Of a stretch of DNA of 64,000 nucleotides, positions 47,219 to 56,402 are shown one piece after another (the stretch's first letter is position 1; every line of letters starts with the position of its first letter). Below the pieces are notes generated by a model, which did not search any database, was not told the DNA's origin, and was given only the letters and a program-made list of their open reading frames with translations. Made by a program: the position numbers and the translations under genes. This DNA comes from Flavobacterium lotistagni (lineage in GTDB: Bacteria; Bacteroidota; Bacteroidia; Flavobacteriales; Flavobacteriaceae), in the NCBI RefSeq assembly GCF_011392125.1, contig NZ_JAAJBU010000010.1, positions 1 through 64,000 of the forward strand, written 5' to 3'.

Positions 47219-47749
47219 ATGAAAATTCTTAAAATTGCTATTCTATCACTAGGTTTAGTAGCGCTAACGCCTTCAGTTCACGCTCAGAAAATAGGAGTTC
47301 GCGCCGGTATTAATTACGCGAATGTTTCTGGCGAAGCTGATACCGAGGCCCTCACCGGATTCTATGCCGGACTATTCAAAGAAGTTACGCTGGTTCCCGA
47401 ATTGTTTTTCTTGCAGCCTGAAGTGCAATATTCGATGCAAGGTTTCAAGTTTGAAGACACCAATTATACGATAGGCTATGTGAATGTGCCTGTGGTGGGA
47501 AAAGTTTATCTGGCCAAAATCATCAGTTTTGAAGCTGGACCACAAGTGGGTTTCAAAGTCAGCGATAATTTTCCTGAAGGTTCACCAGATTTGAAAACCG
47601 TCGATATGGGAATTGCCGGCGGTATTGGACTCAACTTCCCTTTTGGTCTTTCGATTAACGCACGTTATATCCAGGGATTTACCGATATTCAAGAAGAGGT
47701 AGAAGGTAAAAACCAAGTCTTACAGCTCGGAGCAGCCTTCAAATTTTAA
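47219..47749 (+). CDS. PorT-family outer-membrane beta-barrel protein
   Basis: 176 residues. Signal peptide (MKILKIAILSLGLVALTPSVHAQ), then eight alternating beta strands (KIGVRAGINYANVSG ... FYAGLF ... FLQPEVQYSMQGF ... ISFEAGPQVGFKV ... LSINARYIQGFTDI) ending in a terminal Phe (LGAAFKF). Belongs to the small barrels named PorT family; it is not necessarily the T9SS PorT itself. Function unknown. Confidence 0.85.
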   Translation: MKILKIAILSLGLVALTPSVHAQKIGVRAGINYANVSGEADTEALTGFYAGLFKEVTLVPELFFLQPEVQYSMQGFKFEDTNYTIGYVNVPVVGKVYLAKIISFEAGPQVGFKVSDNFPEGSPDLKTVDMGIAGGIGLNFPFGLSINARYIQGFTDIQEEVEGKNQVLQLGAAFKF

Positions 47750-47776
47750 AACTGATTTTCAAAGATTTTTAGCGTA

Positions 47777-48472
47777 TCAAGAAGGCTGTTCATTAAAGTA
47801 TTGGCTGATTTGATACGCTATTTTTTGGGTATCAATACGGTCTATCGGATGTGGTGTATTGGGCAAGACCAGCAATTGAGAATGGTTTAATCCGCGAAAA
47901 ATCTGGGCAGTTTCTTCCAGACTGACCATCATATCTTTGTCTCCAACTGCTAGGAGTGTCTCGGTTTGAATGGTTCGCAAATCCTCTTGTTTCAAAGGTG
48001 GAAGATTTCCCAAAGCAAGCATCATAGCGGCGGTTTTCTCAAGTAGTCTTTCCCATTTTTTGCCGTGCAAAGACTCCAGATAAGCGGCATACTTTGGCAC
48101 TTTGTCTTTAATGATTTCAGGGCGTAACATTTTCGATTCTTGTGCTGCACTTTCTAGATTCCAATCCCATTTGGTAGCCAGAATAAATAGTTTTTCAACT
48201 TTTTCCGGATGATGTTTCGCGAGATATAGTCCGACATAACCGCCCATGCTGTATCCAAAAACAGCTGTTTTTTCTAGTTGGTGTTGCTGCATAAAGTCCA
48301 AAACTTGTCTTGCAAAGCCTTCAATTGTAAAGGGCTTATCTACTATTTCGGAATCTCCATGACCATAAAAATCCAAACTATACAATTCAAAATCAACAGA
48401 AAGTATTTTCTTTAATGAGTCGAATTGACGCTGTGAACCCAGTGCTCCGTGAAGCAAAAGAAGTTTCTTCAT
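47777..48472 (-). CDS. Alpha/beta hydrolase
   Basis: 231 residues from ATG 48472 (MKKLLLLHGALGS); a longer open frame reaches 48526 but adds residues over the terminator of the upstream gene. Nucleophile elbow GYSMGG, acid in VGDKD, His in NTPHPID; oxyanion motif HGALG. Related to MenH/BioH-type esterases. Substrate unknown. Cytoplasmic. Confidence 0.88.
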   Translation of the reverse strand: MKKLLLLHGALGSQRQFDSLKKILSVDFELYSLDFYGHGDSEIVDKPFTIEGFARQVLDFMQQHQLEKTAVFGYSMGGYVGLYLAKHHPEKVEKLFILATKWDWNLESAAQESKMLRPEIIKDKVPKYAAYLESLHGKKWERLLEKTAAMMLALGNLPPLKQEDLRTIQTETLLAVGDKDMMVSLEETAQIFRGLNHSQLLVLPNTPHPIDRIDTQKIAYQISQYFNEQPS

Positions 48473-48496
48473 AATCAACGAGTTGAGTGAGTTGAT

Positions 48497-48524
48497 AAAA
48501 AAAGCCACCCTGAATAGGAGTGGC
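48497..48524 (-). terminator. Terminator of the metalloprotease gene
   Basis: On the minus strand GCCAC (48524-48520) and GTGGC (48508-48504) form a stem with an 11-nt loop, followed by a run of seven T (48503-48497). It lies 22 bp after the metalloprotease stop and before the hydrolase start. Confidence 0.8.
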
Positions 48525-48546
48525 AATTTTTATAAGACCAATGCGA

Positions 48547-50736
48547 TTAATTCATTTTTAGAATTTTAAAATTCGCTTCTTTAGTATTGAATTTGAGTTT
48601 AAAGAAATAAGTTCCTGTCGCAAAAGCAGCCAAATCAACCTTGGTTTGGAATGCATCTGTTTTTTGTTGTAACAACAAACGGCCTTCTAGGTTGTAAACC
48701 AATACTTCAGAAAGCAAAGTTCGCGAAGTAATATTCACGGCTCCGTTAGTCGGATTAGGCGAATAAGTGTAATCAATATTGGGTTCAAAAGCGGTATTGG
48801 ATAATGAAGTTTCGCAAGCCACATTGGCTACATAACCCGGTGCCACCACACCGCCATCAGAGTAGAATTTTAGGGTTAACGAACCATCTGAAGCGCTTGA
48901 AACGAAAGGCCCAGGAATCGAATTCCCAGTAAAGCCACCGGCACTCAAATCGGGTGCGCTGGTTGAATTTCCATCGTACACATATAGGTAGTCGTAATCT
49001 TGTTCTAAATCAAAAGCGGTAAAAGTGAGCTTGATTTTTTTGTTGGGCAGATTCGGAATAATGGTTCTTATGTAGGTTTCAGAATCGGTATAATCATCGC
49101 TAACGCCGCCAGTATCCGTAATTTCAATCCCGTTGCAATAACTCGTGCCAGTAACAATAATGGTTTGTTCGTTCGGAGCCTGTAAGCCAAAGCCACAAAT
49201 CGGTCGCACTCTTACTACATAATAAGTGTTGGGCGACAACCCGTTGGCAGTGTATGAATTGGTGCTGGCATTCTCCCAAGTGATATTCTCATCCCCAAAT
49301 GGAGTAACTGCCACTTGCCAAGATGTAGCACCAGCTAAATCAGTCCAAGAAATGGTTGCCGAACTATTGCTGGTTGTGGCAGCGGTAATGTTGGCTACAG
49401 TATTAATACAAGTGTTGATACAATCGGTACTCAGACAACTTCCGCCATTCACTTCAGATAAAATCCGAGCAGCGGGTTGCGGACCAAAACCATTGGCGAG
49501 GTTGATTCCTACACCGCCCACCAAGTGACAATAGCTCATGATGGTTCCTTTTACAGAAGAATCGGGAATCGGTCCGATGTCGCAATTGCCTTCAAAGTAA
49601 CCTTCTTGCTGACCGCAGCCGTCAATGGCAGTATTATCACCATTCCAGTGACAGCCATGCGTATGCGGCGAACCCAGCAAATGACCAAATTCATGTGTGA
49701 TGACCATGATAGTCCAAGAAAAAGTAGGAACTGTACTGTAACTGAAATTCACATCCGAATAGCTAAAATTGTCTTGGGTGCAAATACCATTAATACCAAC
49801 AGCAACACCACCTAGTCCGCCCGGGTCAATGCCCAGGAGTTGCCCTAGATCGCCATCGAAAACAGGACGCAATTCGTTGAACTTGTAGAGGTAATCAGAA
49901 GAGCTAGCACTGTCGTCAAATGCTTGTGAATAAGGGTCTTCAGTAGTCCAGATGTACATTGATTTTAGCGCTGTAGTAATACCATCGTTGTTGTAAAGTG
50001 TCTGTACATTATTAAAAACTGAAGTCATCCAGTTGCTTGTAGTTGTGGTATTGCTGTTGTTGGCTTGGTACAAATCGTAATCAATCTCGAAGTACATCGT
50101 CACACATTTAGTACTTGTTGGAGCCGCCATATTTCTATAGTCGCGCGGTGTCTCTTCAGCAGCTGTTTTTACTTTACATTCGAAGTGATTCGCGCTTTTC
50201 AAATCGGTATCAGAATACACAATATAGTCGGTGGTGTTTTGGGCTTTATCGAGTTTGGCCACTACGATATTATTTAAAGTTTGACTGGAGAGCACCCCAT
50301 TGAATTCCTCTTTAAAAAAATTAAAGCTAACAATAGAATTCAAATCGCCTTTAATGATGCCTCGGTAATAAATTCCTTTCTCGTAGTTTAAATTTTTGGC
50401 TTGATCGCTATCAATATGGAAACCATCAGCAAAAATGTTCACTTGATACAGTTGTGCCGTTAAGGTTTGCCCTAAATAAGGAATTTCTATTTCAATGTGC
50501 TGGTCTTTTCTGGCAAACAAAGTCGATAATGACAGGTTGTTAATTTTTGCGAAAGTAGCTTGTGTCACCCCTTTTTGGGTGTCGTTGTTTTCAATACCGC
50601 TGTTTGGTGTTAACAAACTGTATTTTTTGAAACTAGTTTGCTGTGCCACCATTTCATTCACTTTTTTTGCTACTGATTTTTGACCGAAACTATTCAGTCC
50701 TAACAATAGCATAGCAACAAAGATTATTTTTTTCAT
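48547..50736 (-). CDS. Secreted zinc metalloprotease (M12-like) with FN3, CUB and T9SS sorting domains
   Basis: 729 residues from ATG 50736 (signal MKKIIFVAMLLLGLNSFGQ). Propeptide-like region about 20-200, catalytic domain about 205-440 with the reprolysin zinc motif HEFGHLLGSPH, a fibronectin type III domain (ISWTDLAGATSWQVAV), a CUB-like domain (DYDYLYVYDGNS) and a T9SS type A tail (YTYSPNPTNGAVNI ... ATGTYFFKLKFN). It should be exported by the T9SS and degrade proteins outside the cell. Followed by a clear terminator. Confidence 0.92.
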   Translation of the reverse strand: MKKIIFVAMLLLGLNSFGQKSVAKKVNEMVAQQTSFKKYSLLTPNSGIENNDTQKGVTQATFAKINNLSLSTLFARKDQHIEIEIPYLGQTLTAQLYQVNIFADGFHIDSDQAKNLNYEKGIYYRGIIKGDLNSIVSFNFFKEEFNGVLSSQTLNNIVVAKLDKAQNTTDYIVYSDTDLKSANHFECKVKTAAEETPRDYRNMAAPTSTKCVTMYFEIDYDLYQANNSNTTTTSNWMTSVFNNVQTLYNNDGITTALKSMYIWTTEDPYSQAFDDSASSSDYLYKFNELRPVFDGDLGQLLGIDPGGLGGVAVGINGICTQDNFSYSDVNFSYSTVPTFSWTIMVITHEFGHLLGSPHTHGCHWNGDNTAIDGCGQQEGYFEGNCDIGPIPDSSVKGTIMSYCHLVGGVGINLANGFGPQPAARILSEVNGGSCLSTDCINTCINTVANITAATTSNSSATISWTDLAGATSWQVAVTPFGDENITWENASTNSYTANGLSPNTYYVVRVRPICGFGLQAPNEQTIIVTGTSYCNGIEITDTGGVSDDYTDSETYIRTIIPNLPNKKIKLTFTAFDLEQDYDYLYVYDGNSTSAPDLSAGGFTGNSIPGPFVSSASDGSLTLKFYSDGGVVAPGYVANVACETSLSNTAFEPNIDYTYSPNPTNGAVNITSRTLLSEVLVYNLEGRLLLQQKTDAFQTKVDLAAFATGTYFFKLKFNTKEANFKILKMN

Positions 50737-50803
50737 GGAATAAAGTTTTGCAATTTTTGACCAAATATAATTATTAATCAAAACCAAAGGGCAAAACCAC
50801 GGA

Positions 50804-51163
50804 TTAAAAATGCAGAAAAGCGTCTTCTAAATGCTCTAAAATGAATTGGTTATCTTCTTTGTGAATGCCGATGATGTCAAATCGCACTTCAACATCGAGA
50901 CTGTTTTGCTCTACATATTGATTGACTGCTTTTACCAGCAATTGAATTTTTTTGGGCTTGACGAAATCTTGAGGCAATCCGAAATCGGTATTAGTCCGCG
51001 TTTTGACCTCAATAATGGCGAGCGTATTTTCCTTTTGGGCAATGATGTCGATTTCAGCCTTATTGAAAAACCAATTCGTTTCCAAAATTTTATAGCCGTT
51101 TTTTTGCAGGAAGTCGATGGCCAACCCTTCGCCGAGTTGACCGAGTTCGTTGTGAGTTGCCAT
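50804..51163 (-). CDS. YraN/UPF0102 family nuclease-fold protein
   Basis: 119 residues, complete. Restriction-endonuclease-like core with GEGLAIDFLQKNGY, EIDIIAQ and EVKTRTN, matching the UPF0102 family; in vivo role unresolved, possibly Holliday-junction or DNA processing. It is 7 bp downstream of the LD-carboxypeptidase gene on the same strand, so probably cotranscribed. Confidence 0.92.
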   Translation of the reverse strand: MATHNELGQLGEGLAIDFLQKNGYKILETNWFFNKAEIDIIAQKENTLAIIEVKTRTNTDFGLPQDFVKPKKIQLLVKAVNQYVEQNSLDVEVRFDIIGIHKEDNQFILEHLEDAFLHF

Positions 51164-51170
51164 CAGATTT

Positions 51171-52148
51171 CTATTCGAACTTTACTGTCGAACCTTGCTC
51201 GTTTACTTCGATATTTACGGTTTTACCTAGAATCATCGCGCGGTTGTCTTTGATATGGCCCGCTGGGAAATTATAAATAATCGGGAATTTGTAATCTTTA
51301 AGTACGTCTTGAATAATCTCGAGCGCATCTTTTCCCCAAGGGATTTCGTTGTCGTTCATGCTGGTCATACCGCCAATAATTACAGCTTTAACCCCCTCGA
51401 AATAGCCGTTGCGTTTGAGGTTCATCATCATACGGTCGATATGATACAAATATTCGTCAAGGTCTTCGATGAATAGAATTTTGTCTTTATAATTGATTTC
51501 CGATTTTGAGCCCATAATACTGTAAAGCACAGATAAATTCCCGCCGACGATTTCACCTTTTGCCTTACCCTTTTTATTGAACGGATGAGCCGGCATTTGG
51601 TATTGCAGTTTTTCGCCGAACAAAGCCTTGCGCAAAGATTCAATCACTTGTGGTTGCGCTGTGCCTGCATTGAGCGCCATAAACGAGTGTATGGTTTCGA
51701 TGTTCATGTTGTTGAGGTGGCTGTGCAAGACCGTTACATCGCTAAAACCAGCAATCCATTTTGGTTTCTTTTGAAATTGGGTAAAGTCAATGCGGTCGAT
51801 GATTCTCACCGTGCCGTAACCTCCCTTGGCTGCCCAAATCGCCTTAATTTTAGGATTGTCTATCATTTCCTGAAAGTCAGTAGCACGCAGCCAATCAGCT
51901 CCGGCGAGTTGGTGGTCTTCTTTGCCGATGGTTTTGCCGATTTCCACATGCAAACCCCAGCTTTGTAGCAGTTTGATGGCCGGTTGCAATGAAGCCAAAT
52001 CGACTTTTCTGGCGGTGGCCAAGATGCCGACGGTATCGCCTTTTTGTAAAAATTCAGGAGTAATCATTTTGCGTTGTGCTAGTAAATTATTGAAAAAGAA
52101 AAGCCAGAACATTACAGAAAACAGCAGGCTTATCTTGGTTTTTTTCAT
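51171..52148 (-). CDS. LD-carboxypeptidase (peptidase S66, LdcA/MccF family)
   Basis: 325 residues from ATG 52148; an earlier ATG-containing frame (52229) lies over the dispersed element and lacks a signal. N-terminal signal peptide (MKKTKISLLFSVMFWLFFFNNLLAQ). Catalytic Ser in GFSDVTVLHSHL, acidic residue in IEDLDEYLYHIDR, His in FPAGHIKDNRA. Cuts murein tetrapeptides to tripeptides in recycling. A predicted signal peptide is unusual for the cytoplasmic LdcA of E. coli and suggests a periplasmic enzyme here. Confidence 0.88.
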   Translation of the reverse strand: MKKTKISLLFSVMFWLFFFNNLLAQRKMITPEFLQKGDTVGILATARKVDLASLQPAIKLLQSWGLHVEIGKTIGKEDHQLAGADWLRATDFQEMIDNPKIKAIWAAKGGYGTVRIIDRIDFTQFQKKPKWIAGFSDVTVLHSHLNNMNIETIHSFMALNAGTAQPQVIESLRKALFGEKLQYQMPAHPFNKKGKAKGEIVGGNLSVLYSIMGSKSEINYKDKILFIEDLDEYLYHIDRMMMNLKRNGYFEGVKAVIIGGMTSMNDNEIPWGKDALEIIQDVLKDYKFPIIYNFPAGHIKDNRAMILGKTVNIEVNEQGSTVKFE

Positions 52149-52209
52149 AGGGTTGAACGGTATCATTAGCGCAAATATAGAATAAAATTGAACTGAAAAA
52201 CCAGCGCAT

Positions 52210-52288
52210 AGCCCTGATGGCAGCGGCATCTTTTTTACGGCTTTTTCTGCCGGAAAAAAATACAGCGTACAGCAGGTTCCCGGCTTCT
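52210..52288 (+). ncRNA. Dispersed structured element, copy 4
   Basis: Plus-strand copy in the divergent gap between ldcA-like and metG. Arms as in copy 1 (AGCCCTGATGGCAGCGG ... ACAGCAGGTTCCCGGCT), but the central hairpin is a different sequence closed by CGGC/GCCG inside T6/A7. It ends 34 bp before the metG -7 box. Confidence 0.55.
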
Positions 52289-52321
52289 GATAAAAAGCAT
52301 CGAACTCTCAATTTGATTACT

Positions 52322-52329
52322 TATTTTTG
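52322..52329 (+). promoter_or_regulatory. -7 box of metG
   Basis: TATTTTTG matches TAnnTTTG exactly; it lies 73 bp before the metG ATG at 52403. The long leader is crowded with CAAAGCC/TTTGCGG words. No clear -33 element. Confidence 0.45.
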
Positions 52330-52402
52330 CAGCGAAAATTGCCCGCAAAGCCACAAGATTCATAAGATCTATGCCGTCTTTGCGGATAAACGAAACCATT
52401 TT

Positions 52403-54457
52403 ATGTTACAAAACCCGAAACGATATACGATTACTGCAGCATTGCCTTACACCAACGGACCAATTCATATTGGGCATTTGGCCGGCGTTTACGTGCCTTC
52501 AGACATTTATGCGCGCTACTTGCGTTTGCAAGGAAAAGATGTTGCATTTGTTTGCGGCAGCGACGAACACGGCGTAGCGATTTCAATGAAGGCCAAAAAA
52601 GAAGGCATTACTCCGCAAGAAGTCATCGACAAATACAACGGCATCATTCGCCTATCTTTCGAGGATTTTGGAATTTCGTTTGACAATTATTCGCGCACTT
52701 CGGCCGAGATTCATCACCAAACGGCCTCCGCTTTTTTTAAAAAATTATACGACGAGGGCAAATTCACCGAAGAAGTGACCCAACAACTTTACGACGCCAA
52801 AGCAGACCAGTTCTTGGCAGACCGTTTTGTAACTGGAACTTGCCCCAAATGTGGTAACGAGGAAGCATATGGCGATCAGTGTGAACGTTGCGGTTCTACT
52901 TTAAATGCTACGGATTTAATCAACCCAAAGTCGACCATTACAGGAGAAACTCCGATCTTAAAGTCAACAAAGCATTGGTTTTTACCCTTAGACCAATATT
53001 CGGATTTTCTCAAGGAATGGATTTTAGTGGGACACAAGAACGACTGGAAGCCGAACGTTTACGGACAAGTAAAATCATGGATTGATACTGGACTCGAGCC
53101 GCGCGCGGTTACTCGAGACTTAGATTGGGGCATCGATGTTCCGGTTGCTGGGGCAGAAGGTAAAAAACTCTACGTTTGGTTTGACGCTCCGATTGGTTAT
53201 ATTTCTTCTACCAAGGAATGGGCTGCTAAAGTGGGCAAAGATTGGGAGCCGTACTGGAAAAGTCAAGACACCAAGTTGGTGCATTTCATTGGCAAAGACA
53301 ATATTGTTTTTCACTGCGTTATTTTTCCAGCGATGCTTAAGGCAGAAGGAAGTTATATTCTTCCTGAGAATGTTCCGGCCAACGAGTTTTTGAATCTCGA
53401 GGGCAACAAACTATCAACGTCTAAAAATTGGGCAGTTTGGTTGCACGAATACCTTGAAGATTTTCCGAATCAACAAGATGTTCTGCGTTACGCGCTTACA
53501 GCAAATGCTCCAGAAACCAAAGACAATGATTTTACCTGGAGAGATTTTCAAGCCAGAAACAATAACGAATTGGCAGCCATTTTCGGAAACTTCATCAATA
53601 GAGTAGTGGTTTTGACCAACAAATATTATGACGGTATTGTTCCGGAGCCCGGAATGTTTTCTCAAGTTGATTTGCAAACTTTAGAAGAACTCAAAGCTTA
53701 TCCAGCTGTGATTTCTAGTTCCATAGAGCGCTATCGTTTTCGGGAAGCTCAGGGCGAATTGATGAATGTGGCCCGCTTGGGCAACAAGTATCTGGCTGAT
53801 GAAGAACCATGGAAAATGATTAAGACTGATCCGGCCCGAGTGCAAACCCAAATGTTTGTAGCACTTCAAGTAGCGGCTGCCTTGCGCGTTTTGAGCGAAC
53901 CGTTCCTGCCTTTTACCGCCAAGAAACTCAACTCGATATTGAACCAGCAGGGCAACAGTTGGAGTTCGGTCCAGTTGGGAGAAACCTTGATTGTACCGGG
54001 TCATCGAATCGGACAAGCGGAGATTTTATTTGTTCAAATTGACGACGAGCAAATTCAGAAACAAATAGACAAATTACAAGCTACTAAAGCACTGAATCAA
54101 TCTGAAAACAAAAAAATGGAACCACAAAAAGAGCCGGTACAATTTGAAGATTTCGCCAAAATTGATTTGCGCGTAGGAACGATCCTCGAAGCCGAGAAAA
54201 TGCCCAAAGCAAATAAACTTTTAGTCTTAAAAGTAGACACGGGAATCGACGTGAGAACTATAGTTTCCGGGATAGCCGAAAGTTTTACTCCGGAAGAAAT
54301 TATAGGAAAGAAAGTTACCGTATTGGCCAACCTTGCCCCCAGAACTTTGCGAGGCATAGAAAGCCAAGGCATGATTTTAATGACGACTAACGCCGAAGGT
54401 AAATTGGTTTTTGTCAATCCGGACGCAGAAGTCCCTGATGGCGAAACAATCAATTAA
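52403..54457 (+). CDS. metG: Methionyl-tRNA synthetase
   Basis: 684 residues from ATG 52403; an open frame reaches 52217, but that would cover the promoter box and the element. Class I motifs: HIGH (PIHIGHLAG), KMSKS-like KLSTSK, zinc knuckle [19 protein letters not shown]-terminal EMAP II-like tRNA-binding domain from about 580 ([20 protein letters not shown]). Size and layout match the E. coli dimeric enzyme. Confidence 0.97.
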   Translation: MLQNPKRYTITAALPYTNGPIHIGHLAGVYVPSDIYARYLRLQGKDVAFVCGSDEHGVAISMKAKKEGITPQEVIDKYNGIIRLSFEDFGISFDNYSRTSAEIHHQTASAFFKKLYDEGKFTEEVTQQLYDAKADQFLADRFVTGTCPKCGNEEAYGDQCERCGSTLNATDLINPKSTITGETPILKSTKHWFLPLDQYSDFLKEWILVGHKNDWKPNVYGQVKSWIDTGLEPRAVTRDLDWGIDVPVAGAEGKKLYVWFDAPIGYISSTKEWAAKVGKDWEPYWKSQDTKLVHFIGKDNIVFHCVIFPAMLKAEGSYILPENVPANEFLNLEGNKLSTSKNWAVWLHEYLEDFPNQQDVLRYALTANAPETKDNDFTWRDFQARNNNELAAIFGNFINRVVVLTNKYYDGIVPEPGMFSQVDLQTLEELKAYPAVISSSIERYRFREAQGELMNVARLGNKYLADEEPWKMIKTDPARVQTQMFVALQVAAALRVLSEPFLPFTAKKLNSILNQQGNSWSSVQLGETLIVPGHRIGQAEILFVQIDDEQIQKQIDKLQATKALNQSENKKMEPQKEPVQFEDFAKIDLRVGTILEAEKMPKANKLLVLKVDTGIDVRTIVSGIAESFTPEEIIGKKVTVLANLAPRTLRGIESQGMILMTTNAEGKLVFVNPDAEVPDGETIN

Positions 54458-54466
54458 CGAAACCCC

Positions 54467-54496
54467 TTGAGACAAAACCAAATTTTTGTAATTTTA
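54467..54496 (+). promoter_or_regulatory. Ferritin promoter
   Basis: TTG (54467-54469), a 19-bp spacer, then TAATTTTA (54489-54496; 7 of 8 to TAnnTTTG). It lies 16 bp before the ferritin ATG at 54513. Confidence 0.45.
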
Positions 54497-54512
54497 TCAA
54501 AAACAAGAAAAG

Positions 54513-55028
54513 ATGTTATCAAAAAATATTGAAACCGCATTAAATAAGCAAATTCGAATTGAAGCAGAATCTTCACAAGTATACCTTTCTATGGCTTGTT
54601 GGGCTGAGGTTCAGGGGCTTGAGGGCGTGGCGCAATTCATGTACCGCCAATCTGACGAAGAGCGAATGCACATGCTCAAACTAATCAAATATGTCAACGA
54701 ACGTGGAGGTCATGCAAGTATCACAGATCTTAAAGCTCCCAAAGCGGTATTTGGTACTTTCAAGGAAATGTTTACTGAATTGTACCAACATGAACTTTTT
54801 GTATCCAACTCTATCAATGAGTTAGTGCATGTGGCTTTCGATGAAAAAGACTATGCCACACACAACTTTTTGCAATGGTATGTAGCGGAGCAAATCGAGG
54901 AAGAAGCCCAAGCCAAAACCATTTTGGATAAAATCAATCTGATTGGTGATGACAAAGGCGGCTTATACCTTTTTGATCGTGACATCCAGCAGATTACTGT
55001 AACCAGTTCGGTTGGTATTAATAAATAA
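54513..55028 (+). CDS. ftnA: Ferritin (non-haem)
   Basis: 171 residues, four-helix bundle. Ferroxidase ligands are visible in the expected places: EAESSQVYLSMACWAE (first helix), EERMHMLKLI (second), and AEQIEEEAQAKTILDKI (third/fourth). Length is normal for FtnA. Stores iron as a 24-mer in the cytoplasm. Followed immediately by a Cys-rich miniprotein gene that may be translationally coupled. Confidence 0.94.
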   Translation: MLSKNIETALNKQIRIEAESSQVYLSMACWAEVQGLEGVAQFMYRQSDEERMHMLKLIKYVNERGGHASITDLKAPKAVFGTFKEMFTELYQHELFVSNSINELVHVAFDEKDYATHNFLQWYVAEQIEEEAQAKTILDKINLIGDDKGGLYLFDRDIQQITVTSSVGINK

Positions 55029-55038
55029 GTCAAAAACT

Positions 55039-55224
55039 TTGAGCAGTAAGGAAAAACATAAAGCCAAAGAAAAGCACGAAAAGCGATTAATTAAGTTGCA
55101 CAAAATGGCCGATAACTGTAAGTCAGAATGTTGCGATAAATATAAAAAGAGCGAGAAAAAGCGTTGCAAGCGCTGCCCGATGTTCGATCTGCTCAAGAAA
55201 TACAAAAAAATGACTTCCTGTTAA
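55039..55224 (+). CDS. Small basic Cys-rich protein downstream of ferritin
   Basis: 61 residues from TTG 55039; another in-frame TTG at 55012 would overlap ferritin by 17 bp. Very Lys-rich N-terminal half (KEKHKAKEKHEKRL), then six Cys in the last 35 residues (KSECCDKY, KKRCKRCPMF, final Cys at the C-terminus). The spacing suggests a metal or disulphide site. I do not recognise the family. The position right after ferritin and before a HAD hydrolase suggests a link to iron (inference). It ends 12 bp before the HAD ATG. Confidence 0.6.
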   Translation: MSSKEKHKAKEKHEKRLIKLHKMADNCKSECCDKYKKSEKKRCKRCPMFDLLKKYKKMTSC

Positions 55225-55236
55225 AAATTGTTCTCG

Positions 55237-55929
55237 ATGAAAAACATGAAACTGAAGGTTGTCGCATTTGATGCCGACGATACCTTATTTGTAAATGAAC
55301 CTTATTTTCAGGAAACCGAACATAAATTCTGCGCTTTGATGAGTGATTATTTATCGCATCAAGGATTGTCACAGGAATTGTTCAAAACCGAGATTGCAAA
55401 TCTAGACCTATACGGTTACGGAATCAAAGGCTACATTCTATCGATGATTGAAGCGGCTTTAAAGATTTCAAACAATACAATCTCCATTGAAATCGTCGAG
55501 AAAATTATTGCCCTTGGAAAAGAACTGCTGCAAAAACCGATTGAATTACTTGACGGAGTTGAAGACACGCTCAAAGCCTTACAAGGGAAATACAAATTAG
55601 TCGTTGCTACCAAAGGCGATTTGAAAGACCAACAGAGTAAATTACACCGCAGCGGATTAGGGCCTTACTTTCACCACATTGAAGTGATGGCCGACAAACA
55701 AGAAATTAACTATCAGAAATTACTCAAGCGTCTGGAGATTGAACCCGAAGAATTTTTCATGATTGGAAACTCGCTGAAATCAGATGTTTTGCCCGTTTTG
55801 GCCATTGGCGGTTATGCGGTACATATTCCGTTTCACACTACTTGGGAACACGAAAAAGTTAGTCACAAAGTAGAACATAAGAACTTCCAGACACTTGAGA
55901 AAATTACCGATGTGTTGAAGTTGCTCTAG
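55237..55929 (+). CDS. HAD-superfamily hydrolase
   Basis: 230 residues from ATG 55237 (a TTG at 55228 and ATG at 55246 are alternatives). Nucleophile motif FDADDTLF, motif II ATKGD, motif III Lys near LHRSGLGPYF, motif IV MIGNSLKSDVLP. A cap domain lies between motifs I and II, as in phosphatases of the PGP/YjjG type. Substrate unknown. Its 3' end overlaps the convergent HRDC gene by 4 bp. Confidence 0.88.
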   Translation: MKNMKLKVVAFDADDTLFVNEPYFQETEHKFCALMSDYLSHQGLSQELFKTEIANLDLYGYGIKGYILSMIEAALKISNNTISIEIVEKIIALGKELLQKPIELLDGVEDTLKALQGKYKLVVATKGDLKDQQSKLHRSGLGPYFHHIEVMADKQEINYQKLLKRLEIEPEEFFMIGNSLKSDVLPVLAIGGYAVHIPFHTTWEHEKVSHKVEHKNFQTLEKITDVLKLL

Positions 55930-56390
55930 CTGCTAACAATCATTTTTTTCTTATTTCTTTTTCTTGGTTTGGTATGAAATAGTGATAGGATTTCTTCCCC
56001 GAATTTTTCTGTTTTTACTGCTCCAAAACCTCTGATTGTTCTGAGTTCATCAATGTTTTTAGGTTTTCTTGAAGCAATGTGCATCAACTCGGTATTACTA
56101 CAAATCAGGTATTGCTTTAAATTCAACTCGGTTGCTTTATGGCTTCTCCAGTTTTTTAAAGCCTGATAAGTTTCTTTTTCGTTTTCATCCAAAAAAACTT
56201 CTCCAACAGGAACTTTTCTCTCATTGGGTTCGAAATAAATCAGTACTGACCAGTAATCTTTGGTTGCGGTGCTTACAAAATTTGAAGAGGTCAATTTAAC
56301 AGAAACAGTATCTAGAAAAGCATTCAGATTTTTGAGGTCTGATTCCAAATGCTGTTTATCTAAGCGGATATTGCAGACTTTGATGCCCAT
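55926..56390 (-). CDS. Stand-alone HRDC-domain protein
   Basis: 154 residues. The C-terminal 80 residues form an HRDC fold (ALKNWRSHKATELNLKQYLICSNTELMHIA ... IRGFGAVKTEKFGEEIL), as at the end of RecQ and RNase D, where it binds nucleic acid. The N-terminal part (about 1-70) is an unassigned beta-rich domain. The C-terminus is strongly basic (KPRKRNKKK). It lies 12 bp downstream of ssb on the same strand, so the two are probably cotranscribed. Confidence 0.85.
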   Translation of the reverse strand: MGIKVCNIRLDKQHLESDLKNLNAFLDTVSVKLTSSNFVSTATKDYWSVLIYFEPNERKVPVGEVFLDENEKETYQALKNWRSHKATELNLKQYLICSNTELMHIASRKPKNIDELRTIRGFGAVKTEKFGEEILSLFHTKPRKRNKKKMIVSS

Positions 56391-56402
56391 GACAAAAACA
56401 GT

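Noticed and set aside
52217..52402. 62-residue N-terminal extension of MetG
   Set aside because: It crosses the dispersed element and the -7 box and has no similarity to the family.
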